The notes under the pieces: generated by a model | Databases searched by the model: none | Seen by the model: the letters and a program-made list of their open reading frames with translations, nothing else | Told to the model about the DNA's origin: nothing | Assembly: GCF_032854445.1 (NCBI RefSeq) | Contig: NC_088303.1 | Location: 30,483,265-30,547,264, forward strand | DNA: 64,000 bases | Direction of reading: 5' to 3' | DNA from: Liolophura sinensis | Lineage: Eukaryota > Mollusca > Polyplacophora > Chitonida > Chitonidae | Shown: one piece after another, positions 11,987-25,200 of the stretch | Position numbering within the stretch: position 1 is the stretch's first letter | How the letters are laid out: each line of letters opens with the position of its first letter | Program-made: the position numbers and the translations under genes

Positions 11987-13711
11987 GCATTTAGTTTTGG
12001 TGATACATTCACCAGGCATTTACTTATAGTGGCACATGCAGTAGGCATTCAGTTTTGGTGGTACATGCACCAGGCATTTACTTATAGTGGCACATGTGGG
12101 AGGAATTCAGTTTTGGTGGTACATGCACCAGGCATTTACTTATAGTGGCACATGCAGTAGGCATTCAGTTTTGGTGGTACATGCACCAGGCATTTACTTA
12201 TATAGTAGCACATGCAGTAGGCATTCAGTTTTGGTGTAGATGCACCAGGCATTTACTTATAGTGGCACATGTGGGAGGAATTCAGTTTTGGTGATACATG
12301 CACCAGGCATTTACTTATAGTGGCACATGTGGGAGGAATTCAGTTTTGGTGATACATGCACCAGACATTTACTTATAGTGGCACATGTGGGAGGAATTCA
12401 GTTTTGGTGGTACATGCACCAGGCATTTACTTATAGTGGCACATGTGGGAGGAATTCAGTTTTGGTGATACATGCACCAGGCATTTACTTATAGTGGCAC
12501 ATGTGGGAGGCATTCAGTTTTGGTGATACATGCACCAGGCATTTACTTATAGTGGCACATGTGGGAGGCATTCAGTTTTGGTGATACATGCACCGGGCAT
12601 TTACTTATAGTGGCACGTGTGGGAGGCATTCAGTTTTGGTGATACATGCACCAGGCATTTACTTATAGTGGCACATGTGGGAGGCATTCAGTTTTTGTGA
12701 TACATGCACCAGGCATTTACTTATAGTGGCACATGTGGGAGGAATTCTGATTTGGTGATACATGCACCAGGCATTTACTTATAGTGGCACATGTGGGAGG
12801 CATTCAGTTTTGGTGATACATGCACCGGGCATTTACTTATAGTGGCACATGTGGGAGGCATTCAGTTTTGGTGATACATGCACCAGGCATTTACTTATAG
12901 TGGCACATGTGGGAGGCATTCAGTTTTGGTGATACATGCACCGGGCATTTACTTATAGTGGCACATGTGGGAGGAATTCAGTTTTGGTGATACATGCACC
13001 AGGCATTTACTTATAGTGGCACATGCAGTAGGCATTCAGTTTTGGTGGTACATGCACCAGGCATTTACTTATAGTGGCACATGCAGTACGCATTCAGTTT
13101 TGGTGTAGATGCACCAGGCATTTACTTATAGTGGCACATGTGGGAGGAATTCAGTTTTGATGGTACATGCACCAGGCATTTACTTATAGTGGCACATGCA
13201 GTAGGCATTCAGTTTTGGTGGTACATGCACCAGGCATTTACTTATAGTGGCACGTGCAGTAGACATTCAGTTTTGGTGGTACATGCACCAGGCATGTACT
13301 TATAGTAGCACATGCAGTAGGCATTCACTTATACTGGCACATGCAGTATGCTTTCAGTTTTGATGTAGATGCACAAGGCATTTACTTATAGTGGCACATG
13401 TGGGAGGAATTCAGTTTTGGTGGTACATGCACCAGGCATGTACTTATATAGTAGCACATGCAGTAGACATTCACTTTTAGTGATCCCTGCTCCAGGCATT
13501 CACTTATACTGGCACATGCAGTAGGCATTCAGTTTTGGTGTAGATGCACCAGGCATTTACTTATAGTGGCACATGTGGGAGGAATTCTGATTTGGTGGTA
13601 CATGTACCAGGCATTTACTTATAGTGGCACTTGCAGTAGGTATTCAACTTTGGTGGTACATGCACCAGGCATTTACTTATAGTGGCACGTGTAGTAGACA
13701 TTCAGTTTTGG

Positions 13712-14150
13712 TGGTACATGCACCAGGCATTTAATTATAGTGGCACATGCAGAAAGGATTTTGGTGGTACATGCTCCAGGCATTTACTTATACTGGCACA
13801 TGCAGTAGGCATTCAGTTTTGGTGGTACATGCACCAGGCATTTACTTATAGTGGCACATGCAGTAGGCATTCAGTTTTGGTGTAGATGCACCAGGCATTT
13901 ACTTATAGTGGCACATGTGGGAGGAATTCTGATTTGGTGGTACATGCACCAGGCATTTACTTATAGTGGCACGTGCAGTAGGCATTCAGTTCTGGTGGTA
14001 CATGCCCAGGCATTTACTTATATAGTAGCACATGTAGTAGACATTCAGTTTTGGTGGTACATGCACCAGGCATTTAATTATAGCGGCACATGCAGAAAGG
14101 ATTTTGGTGGTACATGCTCCAGGCATTTACTTATACTGGCACATGCAGTA
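13712..14150. repeat. About 346-bp block duplicated inside the 58-bp array
   Basis: An unusual shortened unit ('cacatgcagaaaggatttt' followed by 'ggtggtacatgctccagg') occurs at about 13746 and again at about 14092, about 346 bases apart, roughly six units. The neighbouring variants (a 'caggcatttaattatag' unit before it and 'cttatactggcac' after it) repeat in the same order. This marks a recent block duplication by unequal exchange. Confidence 0.75.
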
Positions 14151-14330
14151 GGCATTCAGTTTTGGTGATACATGCACCAGGCATTTACTTATAGTGGCAC
14201 ATGCAGTAGGCATTCAGTTTTGGTGATCCATGCACCAGGCATTTACTTATAGTGGCACATGCAGTAGGCATTCAGTTTTGGTGGTACGTGCGTCAAAAAT
14301 TTACTTATAGTAGCGCATGCACTATGCAGG

Positions 14331-16219
14331 TAATATGAATTGGTGACAAATACAGTAACCTTTCACTTGACCCATACAGTTGTGATTCAGTTTTGGCGGC
14401 ACCTTTCAGGGAGTTTTCAAGGCACAAGCATTTAAATGTTAACCCTTGATATAGTGGGGACGAAACCGAAAAACCATACAATTTATCTTGGCTGAATATT
14501 CTGAATATCAGAATATTCTGTCTCTTAATTAATTTACGGGAAATTGGTAATCCTGGGAATAATTAACCAACCAACCCCACCCCTCCCCCCTCTCCTCAGT
14601 CCCGTTACATCCGTGCTGCATCCGGTCTCTTGGAGAGATCATGCAGGGCTTAACACCGCGGGTGCGTTCTTGTTCTGATGTAACTGGACCAAGCACCATT
14701 GTTTCGCACGCGTTGTCTGGCGGAGGCAAGGAATTTGGTTTGAACCCATACCAACCCTAAGCTACTGGATGATAACGACCCCCTGCCTCTGTCCTCCTCA
14801 CAGACGGCTAGAATGTCAAAGGTTTAAGCCGACAGCCAGCCAGCCTGCGGTGTTGTCCAGTGATAACGCCGCATTCCACAACTCGGGGGCACAACATACC
14901 CCTGGTGAATACCCTACACGCGGGCAGTGTTCATCTTGTACCAGAAACAAACCTTGTCCGACAGGCTTTGAATACTATATTCTGTCGATGAAGCATTATT
15001 TTTCTGATTGAACATAACGCACATTATCCGACAGTAGGACGAAGATCGACGTAGAAACTATCGCAAACCCTCCAGGATAATGTTAAGCGCCGAGGTAAGA
15101 ATGCATCGATCATCAAAAGGTCGCATGTATTGGTTTGTGCATGCTGTGCGGCCTCTCTGTCTTGTGTCCTGCCATTATGCCCTTCGCGTGTTCAATAAAA
15201 TGAAAGTTTTGTTTTGTGTAGACTTTTTCTATAAAATAATTCTGAAAATGATGTTTCGTGGTATAGGTCAAATTATATGAGTTTTTCTAGTTAGACTATT
15301 TGAAGAAATAATCTAACTAATATGGGTGCGTGTATACGTACTAGCTGATGCATGACATGTTTTGCATGATGCGTATGGCAACATTTATTTACACGGCAAG
15401 TGGTGCGGCACAGTTGTTTACGTGGAGCGTTAGGAACCCATGTGGAGATTTTCATATTTAACATGTATTGTTCTAGAAGCAGGTGCTTTGCCTCTGCTGG
15501 AGTCAAAACCACTTGGCCATTCTGTTAGGGAATGAATTATAGATCCGTCTCGCCGTCTCACCACAGGCCTATTGGCCTACCCCCGTAACGTTAAGCCTGT
15601 GGTCGATGTAAGACCTATCTCCCCCTAGTGTTGTATAAGAAAGCCTAGGCGGTTGTGTAACACAAGAAAGCTGCGGTGGTTCTTGTATAGAGAATCGTTG
15701 GTAATTCGACAGCATGACCGGTCACGCTGCAATGAGCTTCATCGGCTGCGAAGCGTAGCTCCCCTGCCTGCAGACTGGCTGTTTACCGTCGCTCGATCGC
15801 CTCTGCCCACGCTCGCTGTACAGCCTACACAGCTACAGGACGTGGCTGCCCAGGCAGTCAATCTTCTCCTCTCCTGCTATTTGTCGTTACTGTGAAGAAT
15901 TCCCCAGTCAAAGGACACAGCATTTGGCCTTTCCGTCGACCCGTTACCCATTTTTCACGAGTCGCAGCGAAGGGATTGGAATTTTACACGTGCAGATCGA
16001 GAAGGTTTTGTCTTACATCCTTGTCAACTCGGCTACGGCGGCTTTAGGACCAAAGCTCAAAGAGATTATCACCTGTGCATTCAGCAGGCCAACAGCCTAC
16101 CTGATGACACCTCCAGTACGCACGGGCCCTCTACGGACATATCTGTTATAACTTTGGTTGCTTCTTTTACCCGTTGTGCCATAAAGAACGTAAACGTGGA
16201 TTGCTATACTATATACCGA
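14331..16219 (+). promoter_or_regulatory. CpG-richer block, putative promoter and 5' UTR region
   Basis: From about 14500, and especially 15530-16560, CpG dinucleotides are visibly more frequent than in the flanking AT-rich DNA (for example 'cgtcgctcgatcgcc'). The block ends at a strong donor (gacag|gtaagt) at 16289/16290. No long reading frame is convincing. It is read as promoter and first-exon DNA for the plus-strand gene(s) downstream. CpG density was judged by eye, not computed. Confidence 0.35.
14480..14522. repeat. Palindromic hairpin of GAATATTC motifs
   Basis: 'gaatattctgaatatcagaa' followed by 'tattctg' forms a near-perfect inverted repeat of two GAATATTC palindromes. GAAnnTTC is also the half-site pair of heat-shock elements, but the spacing here is not the regular five-base alternation, so no regulator is claimed. 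Confidence 0.45.
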
Positions 16220-19200
16220 ATGAACATTCGCGAATCTACAAGAACTGAGACAAACACTGGATATCTGCACTTATGCCGCCACAGGACAGGTAAGTTATAC
16301 AAACAAGTCGTTCAGAACTTGTCTCTCAAAATGGCGACTGTGTCTATTTCGTTTATTGACTTTTTCCCGTGCTCCCCTTCCCGCAAGAGGAAAAAAAACG
16401 TGACGGAGTTTAATAGACTGTACCGTCGGTTGTTTTGGGCCAGGCAAACCCAGGGACATATATGTATGGAGCATTGGCCGTAGAAAGCAGCTACAGCCTC
16501 GAACTCTAACGGTCACAGCTCGTGCGACTGGTTGCTATATAAATGTGACCACGGCTGCGCTGTTGTGACTATACTATAGTGATTGTAGTAGCGCAATATG
16601 GCATTCTGTTATATGACTTATACGCGCATCTCAAACTCAGGCTGCATGCCAATTGTTAAAACGAAGTTCTGTCACGTTAACTTCAGTGTGATTTACAGGC
16701 AACGTTCAGCGATCGTACCCTTTACCGCCTTAATTGTGATAAACTTTAAAGATAACCTCCAGGCAAAAGTACTACGTACCTTATAACCTGATCCGTGTGA
16801 GTCTAAATCTGAATTTAGTGTAGGAATGGTATTTAATTCACAAAATAATGAGACAAGTTCAGGTTTAGCTCTATACAGAATTTAGGAACAAGGGGGAACG
16901 GCTGATGGCTAAAGATGTTGCAAATCTGCATTATAATCTGGCTTGTTTTGAAAATATCTGTGAGTGTTATAAGATTTAAGTTTTAAAAAAAACTTGCACA
17001 TCTTCGGTATGTCATCTCTTGTTTTGAAGATGTCGGTCAATGTTATAAGATTTAAATACATATATTTACGTCTTAACCACTGTATGCTTTGATAAACATT
17101 ATTGGGTAACATTTCAGCGTTCGCGTACCCAAAATCAGCCTATCCTTGCACGAGCCCGTTTATTTATCAGTCCACTGGGGAATAACGTACACATACCATT
17201 GAGTGCTAATGTCTTCAGAACTTTCATTCTCTTCGGCTCGGCACCTGAACCTCAACGCTAATACTATAAAGGTTATACCGGTGAATCGATTAGCAAAGTT
17301 TTTTGGTTAAAACTGGTCCCTCTCAGTTCATAAGGTCATATTTACGTGTGTAAATGTACCCTAAGAAGCCCCATAAAGGTCGGGGGTCGATTTGGGCCCA
17401 TAAAAAGCCTGCATGCCATTATCACGTTTTTGACGTTAAAATGCCGTTGCCTTAGCAACGTTTTATGTGAACAATTCAATGCTAGACATCACTGCAGAAT
17501 AAACATATTACAGGCGACAAGTGAATAAAAATAAGAGATGTGCAAAAACGAGTTGGACTTGGACTTCGACCGAAGAATTATAAATCTGAATCTCCAGGAT
17601 GGATGTGTGAATTAAATGCATTAAACCCGACTTTGAGAGATAACACAACTAGTGCTCGAACATCGTAAGATTTGATCGAATGTCGGTGTTGCAATTTTGT
17701 TTGTATAGTTCCTAAAATTCCACCACGTTGATTGATTTGATTAAAGAGTCACCGTACACTCTGAGCAGGAGCTTGCGTGTTTACGTTGGTGGTGCTGTAC
17801 TCTGTTAGATTATGCTTAAAGCGCTTACAACATTGGCAAAGTGGGAAAAGTGGGAATTCCGTATTGGTTTTCGGCATATATACTATTATATATGCATTTT
17901 GGTGAGTCTGAGAACAGGTTGAGCAAACTGCGTTATTTACGTAATGTTTTAGCTGTTCATGCGGTAGCTAAATAGATTAACCCACTAATCATTCAGTACG
18001 TTTTGTAAGGATATAGCATAACTACGCCTCTCTGGTCAACCTTTCGCATATCGTAATAGCTTATAGTCTGTTGCAGCTATAAAACCCTTTCAAGCACGAC
18101 TATAGAGGTCTATATGGCTGAAGTCCACCGTTTGGCAAGCCGCGTCCTTGATGCAAGAAGAACATCAAGTCCAAACGTTGTGCAGTCGCGAACGAATTAC
18201 GTAATCTGTTACCGAACGCGTGTATGTTCTACTGTATAATCAGATGTGTTTGGCCTATACAGCTCGGTACCCATAGACCCATCACGATCAGCTGATCCAA
18301 CAGTGACATAGTCTATGACTATGCATTTGTACATTGCATTTATAGTTTCCACGCGCTGTAGTATTCATTTCGTTTAATGTCTGGCCATGTCAGTGTAATA
18401 TGACTGGATGAGGGTGTCATGTCTAGTGTCTTCGTCGTGATACTTAAGTGCAATGAAATGAAATTTTTAAAATATGTAAAAATTTATAACGAATTATACT
18501 CACTGAAACAGTATATACTATGTCGGGACATTGACGTGTCCTTTGAAATCATTCTTGTGATTTTAACATTGAGGGAACACTATATATACATGTACTTGGT
18601 CGTGGGAACTGATTCCAAAGACCGTGAGCTTATCGAATTGCGATAGCAAGGTGCATGTTTTTGTTGCAGATATAAAGTCATGTTGACGTGATTTCATAGA
18701 CGCTGTTACAGTATGAAAGGTTGTTACATACAGTATGGTGTGTGAATTGGGAGTTTTATGTGCGTAAATATATATATGTTAATGCAGTTTAGTTTTTTTT
18801 TTGCTTTACGCAAAACTGATCAGATGTCATGTTTTTGACAGATCGTCTTGATTTCTTCTCAAAAAACAAAATCTTTCATTTATAACATAATAGGTTGTAG
18901 CAGTGACAAAGTATGTTTTGTCATTATTTAGAAAACATTTGTGTACAAAAAGTACACAATGTGTGTACCACAGACACATTAATCTTAACTAATTTGCACA
19001 GGAACATTACTGTGTACCTTGCATACATCATCTTTATGTACCTACACTTTCTATGTGTACCAAATTTTGTACACTATATTTTCTGTGATACACATCTTGC
19101 TTACATGTATATCATAGGCTACACAAACACAGGTGTACAAAACGGTACACATTTGGTTTTTAAGTATAGTATTCTGACAGTTTAATTTCAGATTAGTTTT

Positions 19201-22200
19201 TAGTGTGTACCCGGATTGTTTGCTTCGTTTTTACGTTTTACGTGTAGTGATGACCCAGTTTACCGCCTCAGGAATGTGAGCTGTGTTTATTTGCAGGCCT
19301 TTTGTTGATCCCTGTGGTGTGGGGGTCCCCTGTGCAAGTTCAGGGCGATTTCCTTGAACCCCAACAGGCGCTAAGACAAGGGGAGGCAGGCCGCATACTT
19401 CACTTCACGGGAGAGTTTTTAAGTGTATCACGTATTGTTTGGTCGTATCGGCACGTTTAATAACTTTGTTTCCTTCTACCATTTACTTTTGGAGCGTAAA
19501 TGAAGGTTGCTTGTAGATATATATAAGTAACCTGTCTTATGCATATATACATAAACACACATACGCATACAAATACGAATACAAATATGCATGCATTTAG
19601 ACCATGTTTGTGGGTGGGGCGGATTCGTTAGCTTGTAACTATGTAAGTTGTGTGATTAAGGCCTCTTACTATTTTGCGACTCAGATTTCTAAGGAAGACT
19701 ATCCTCTGTTTAAATACACGACATTCCTGTATCAACAGGTAAGCGTAATTAGCCTAGATAAATTCACATGGCAGAGCCCCAACTTAGACCGACGCGCTGT
19801 AAAGAAAAAAAAGTAGAAACAAAAATAATTAGATAAAAAACGGGACGCGTACGTCAGCTGATTCCTGTCAAGCGTCCATACAGAGAGAGACAGAAGTTAA
19901 TGAGATACGGTTTTAAAGCCGTATCGACAATTTTCCACCCATGTAAAGAAAAAAAAGTGTAGGTGTAAACATCCGCTTATGTAAGATGGAGAACGAAAAA
20001 ACATTTTCGTAAACATATCAGATGCATATTTTGGATACATATCAACGGATACACCTGAAGTGTTGTAGTATGGGGATGTCTTTTGTGAGATGTTGTATGT
20101 AAAGACATGACTTTACGCGTTTTTCTGTTTTTACCTTCTTTTTTTACGCTGCAATCGTGATATTTGAGATGTCATTCCTTCATGCCAAATCTTACTTACT
20201 TCTTGGTTTGATCTTACACCCCTCTGACCAGTTCTTGCAAATCTGTGACCATCTCTTACTTAATTTCTTACTTACTTTTGGTGACATCTTAATCCTGTTT
20301 GCTTTGATGTTATACTGTTCGTTGTGCAGATCTTACTGCCCTGTGGACGGATGCTACTTCACATCTTACTTCCTTGCAGCCAGATCTTACTTCCTAACCG
20401 CCAGATCATACCTCCCTGCGGCCAGATCTTACTTCCTTGCGGTCAGATGTTACTTCCTTGCGAGGAGATGTTACTTCCTTGCGAGGAGATGTTACTTAAT
20501 TTCTTTGGGACCAGGTCTTACTTCATACTTCATTATGGCCATATATGTTAGTTCTTTTGATCAGATCTTACTTCTTACGACATTATTTGCGGCAAGATGC
20601 TTCCTCTTCAATGCCAAATATTACTTCTATGTAAACCGCCGTATACCTTTTTTGTAAGCAGGCCGTATACCTCTTTTGTATCAAACCGTGTACCTCTTTT
20701 GTATCAAACCGTGTACCTCTTTTGTAAGCAAACCGTATACCTCCTCTATAAGCAAATGAAGTGAGTTCACATGTAGTAGTTTTGATCAGTAGATTGATTG
20801 CGTGCCAGACTACATTTCATTCGATTGTCACTGGCAGAAAGGGTTGTCCTGTGCCAGTGCAGAGACTAGTTTGACCTACCTGTAGATGTATGTTCTTGTA
20901 CAGAACTGACCGTATTCATAGGCACGAACTGGACACGTTTACTTGACTTACAGCTGCGCAGGGTGTGAGAGTGGTTTCAGATTCTAGGCACCTGTTGGTT
21001 TGATATATACGGGTAGGACATTGGCTACTTATGAACAGGTAAGATAGGAGTTGTAACGTAAAAGATTATAGTATAATTATAGTGATATCCCGACAAAATG
21101 ACTGAAGTGATGATATTAGCACGTTTTATGTCTAGCCTCATTTTACGTGTATTCATATGTCAGGTTTGTTGTCACCTTTGTGACTTGCTGACATGTTATT
21201 TATAAATGGCTGGCTGTATGATACTTCACCACTCGAACCAGCAAACAACGACCGTCTTAGCTCTTCAGTTTCAGGTAACCTAATGCAGTATACATCTTAT
21301 GAAAGTAAACGTATTTGGTGACCAGTTCTCCACAATTTCCATTGTATACATTCTTTGTATACACACATTTTTATATGTAAGTTTCATTCGTATAGTTTAG
21401 ATCCGTATTCGGTTTGCATTGCACTAACAACGGATAGTTCACTCAGATATCTCCAGCTGGTATTTACCCAGTGTGTTTGGAAGAAAATACTATTAATTGT
21501 TGTTCTTTTGTAGTTGATGGACAGCATTTCAGTTCACCTATTTCATTGAGTTAAACCGATCTGATACATCTGTGGGACATTTTCTTTTTGGAAAAACGAT
21601 TCTGTTCCAGGTGGTGTAGATGGATTATGTCATATAAGTCACTTCTCCTTACACCACTTAGTAAAGACCATTTAGTCTTGTTACATGCCACTACCAGGTG
21701 CATCTCCACCCACAGGTAAACAGTTGGATGTGTATTGTTGTCCTGCCCTAGGGTGTATGCATGGTTGCGGAGGATTGGAATCCGTTAACAGTCCGCATTC
21801 ACAGAGGTGCAAATGAAAACGGTTTATCACACCGCTAGTGTAAAACCCTATCACAAAGTGGATACAGTTATCACTTCGCATCTATAAAGAAACTCGTTCC
21901 CTTAAAACAAAGTATGAAAGGCTTAAAAAGTACGTTTCAATGGTCCTTGGCCAGCACAGCTCTCGTCGCTATTATTCACAAAAAACCCATACCTGTCTGC
22001 CACCGTTCCTATATTCCATTCGCGGAATATGCATTATGTTTTCCGTGAAACATATGCATTATGTTTTCCGTGAAACGTATGCATTATGTTTTCCGTGAAA
22101 TAGATATTCAGCTTGCCAAGTGAAATGGACATTCTGTAGTAGACTTCTAAAATTCTGTGACAATATTTCTGTTTCGTAACTGAAACCCCAAATGGTCTCG

Positions 22201-25200
22201 TGGTATTACTTGATATAGCATTCTTCGGTTACTGGACGATGCGTCCTCCTACAGTTGCCATTTTTTCTCATACCATTAAAATCTCTCTTGCTGAAGGGTG
22301 AAGAGCCTACTACATTGAACACCACTAACCATTGCATCATACATGTGGGCCCACACATTCCATTATCTGATTCGTCGAGGTTTCATATTTTGAGTTAGAT
22401 AGTAGCCATATCTATGGATTCTTCTGCTATGATCATCGTCAGGTTTATTCATGTATTGCATTTTCCTGGATCCTATCGATTACATCAAATATTCTTGAGA
22501 AGGGGCAAAAACTTCCAAATAAGTAAATGCCTTAGGATGATGACAAATGACTTCAACTTCCCTCCCAATATGCTTCCTTGTGCTCTTCCTTGAAACGTCC
22601 GCATTATATGCGAAATTGGTGACATGTGCAGCCGGCTTCTCGGTAATCTGAAAAAAACTTAACCGTCATTGATTGGCCATTGTACATACATGTGTGTGAT
22701 GCACTTCTCAGTTATTAATTATATGCACAAAACGTTCTGTACGCTTGTGTGCAGGCGAGTGTAACAAGACGTAAGATTGCTACTTTCATCCACTGAGTTC
22801 GTAAACAAGGCGGTTTTTCTTGCAAACATTATTGTCCTTTGAAATTTTTTGTTACTTTATTCGTCACTGAATTTCCCTGTCACACTGTGTGGTATTTTGA
22901 TCACGACGTAGTTCCCATTGTTCCATGCTAAGTGGTTGCCCCCCCCCCCCCCACCCCCATCAAATCACCCCAACCCGCATTATAACCCTTTCGTTGATTT
23001 GTAACCATGTGTGCTACTATCATCACACACCTACTCTCTTTATACGCTGTATTAATTTTATATATCACTTGTTTCATGAAAAAGTTTAGAATGGATAGCC
23101 TATACTGCTGTATATTTACGGTCTATGACGACGTGTGGAGGAGTACTTGTATAGCTCTAACCTGTATATCACGTTTGAAAGTCCAAACTCCACAAAGTAT
23201 GATACATCTCATGATCTGTTCAAGTACAGGATTGTTCAATAAATACGCCATCATTAACTGGTCACACATATTTGTCTCTTTAATGTAATAATTCTTAGAA
23301 CTAAACTGAGTATTATGTCCACGCGGTAGACAAAAATATGTTTTGCGAGATGCATGAGGTCAAGGAACTACAATGGTGCATGTATGCTGTCGTCCATAAA
23401 GTAGAGGCTTAGAGTATATTGTCCAGTTGTCCGGCCAAACGTATATTTGTATATGTAATTTATTGCGGTCTGTTTAAACGGGTAGATAATGTCCCGTTTG
23501 ACAGATTTGGGTCAGATCAGGTGATCGGAATTGGCAATGCTTTAGGTTATTTCTTTTTTGTGTCTCTTGTTTGCTTGCCCGTGATTAACGAGGTTTAGGG
23601 GCATTATGAAGCGATGGATTAGGCTTTCTGACATGAAGGGAATAACGTCTGGTGTATAGGCTTGACGTTCCACTCCGCCGCTTGCCGACAGGTACAGTAT
23701 TGTCTCGTCCCAAAAACTCTAAGCATGTGGAGAAAGATTTTTATTGGGACTCTATGTGGTTTCAATTAATCCGTCGTTGTGTCCCCAGAAGTTGAAGAGA
23801 AAAAGGGTCGGAGTAGACGATTGACGTTGCCATCGTCGACTCAGTTGAGTGAGTCAGAACAATAGAGTCCATCAGATGACACCGGGCACCTGTCAGTTTG
23901 TTGTTGTTGGAATTATCACTTCACTTCTAAAACACGTCGTATGATCACCAGAGTCATATACTACGTTTTGTTTTCGCCGGCTCATCTCATGTCAGGTTGT
24001 CACGCCTGGGAAAAGCGGCCGACGTTTAAGTCTCGTTCTATAGGAATGTTTTTCGTATAATTCACACAAGCTTGGTGTATAATTAGTGGAGAGGGTTTAA
24101 ACGTCAATCCGGAGTATGCGAAGTATACCGCCGAAAATAAACAAGTGAGTTATAGCAAGTATGTCACGTGATGGCAAAACATTCAGTTTGTGGTTTACTT
24201 AATCCGTGGTTGAGCATGCTTAGCAAACAAAAACGTAACATGGTGAAAACTTAAAATGAATTGTAGTCTTACGATACGTATTTACTGAGCTGGTTGCTGT
24301 AGAAATCTGGCATTGTTTGCACTGGTGTCAGAAGTGGGATAACACCTGCAAATACTGTAGGGTTTGACACTTGTATAGGGTTGTATTTTTGCAGTGGAAA
24401 AACAGGTGGAGGTTGTGGTTTTACGATCATGAGGTTGACATTGAGATATACATGTATATATTTTTGTTGTGGCTTTTTATTTAGCTCTAAGCCGATGTGT
24501 TCTTTACGTAGTGGGTATTAACAAAGTAGAGAAGCCCTGTAGCTATATACATATACCGATGGCATTTAGCGGAGCGCTTTAATGCATTTGGTACTCTGCA
24601 CACGGATTTAGACTAGATATGACAATGAAGGTGTGATATGAGGGTGGACTTGGTGCGGTGACTCGCTTAGACTGGCCTCTCCCATGCGGGCATGTTTGAT
24701 TAGGCTTATAGGAAACAGGATGCAAGTGCTAAATACTGTCAGATTCACCTGAGTAGATCGCCAGTCAACCCGTGTCATTTATCTTCAGCTCATACTTACC
24801 CAAGTCGAGTGTGTATACGAGTATACTGACAAATAAGTCCCGGAGGGGAGCGGGACTTTGAGAAGTGTAAGAGGATTTCTTTACCAGTTGATACCGCATG
24901 GCGCCCAGAGGCTTTACCCGGTTTTGATGACAGCGATAGCGAACTGGCTAATTATCAGTGGATGAATGCACAAGGTAAGGTATACAAACATGAAATAATA
25001 TTAGTCATAACACTGCTTATTTATGACCACCTGTGAGAAATCGCCATCGCATGGGGTTATGCTTACATCCAACACTATGATATGATTAGAGCTACGGAGA
25101 GAGTGTTTTTCGTTGTTTCTTTTGGTTTCTTTTAATTTGACCTTGGCATATTTATTACGTAACTGTTCTTTATTACTATGTACAATAGTGATTATTTATG

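Larger units (their letters stand above)
11878..14330. repeat. Satellite-like array, about 40 copies of a 58-bp unit built from two 29-bp halves
   Basis: Each unit contains half 1 (gtaggcattcagttttggtg, then gtacatgca) and half 2 (ccaggcatttacttatagtg, then gcacatgca). The halves align with each other (xxAGGCATTxA, TxTxGTGG, xACATGCA), so the 58-bp unit arose by dimerisation of a 29-bp ancestor. Two subtypes are spatially clustered: a 'cacatgtgggaggaattc' subtype dominates 12090-13000, and a 'cacatgcagtaggcattc' subtype flanks it. Open frames seen across the array are by-products of the repeat. No gene is supported. Confidence 0.95.
16290..24887 (+). other. Long presumed intron or intergenic stretch
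   Basis: No exon is supported. It contains a possible SINE B trace (18375-18440), a dispersed-repeat copy (18925-19160), minisatellites (20320-20510 and 20638-20754), a 25-bp triplicate (22027-22100) and a C14 run at 22939-22952. The rest is AT-rich unique-looking DNA. Confidence 0.4.

Noticed and set aside
12094-14168. Open frames of 66-105 codons inside the 58-bp array
   Set aside because: They repeat the satellite unit (QAFTYSGTC-like) and have no splice or composition support.
11878-14330. CRISPR-like array
   Set aside because: Units are directly adjacent with no unique spacers; it is a eukaryotic satellite.
14480-14522. Heat-shock element
   Set aside because: GAATATTC palindromes are present, but the five-base alternating spacing of a true element is not kept.
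22939-22952. C14 run as a regulatory element
   Set aside because: A simple homopolymer with no adjacent gene; only an assembly caution.
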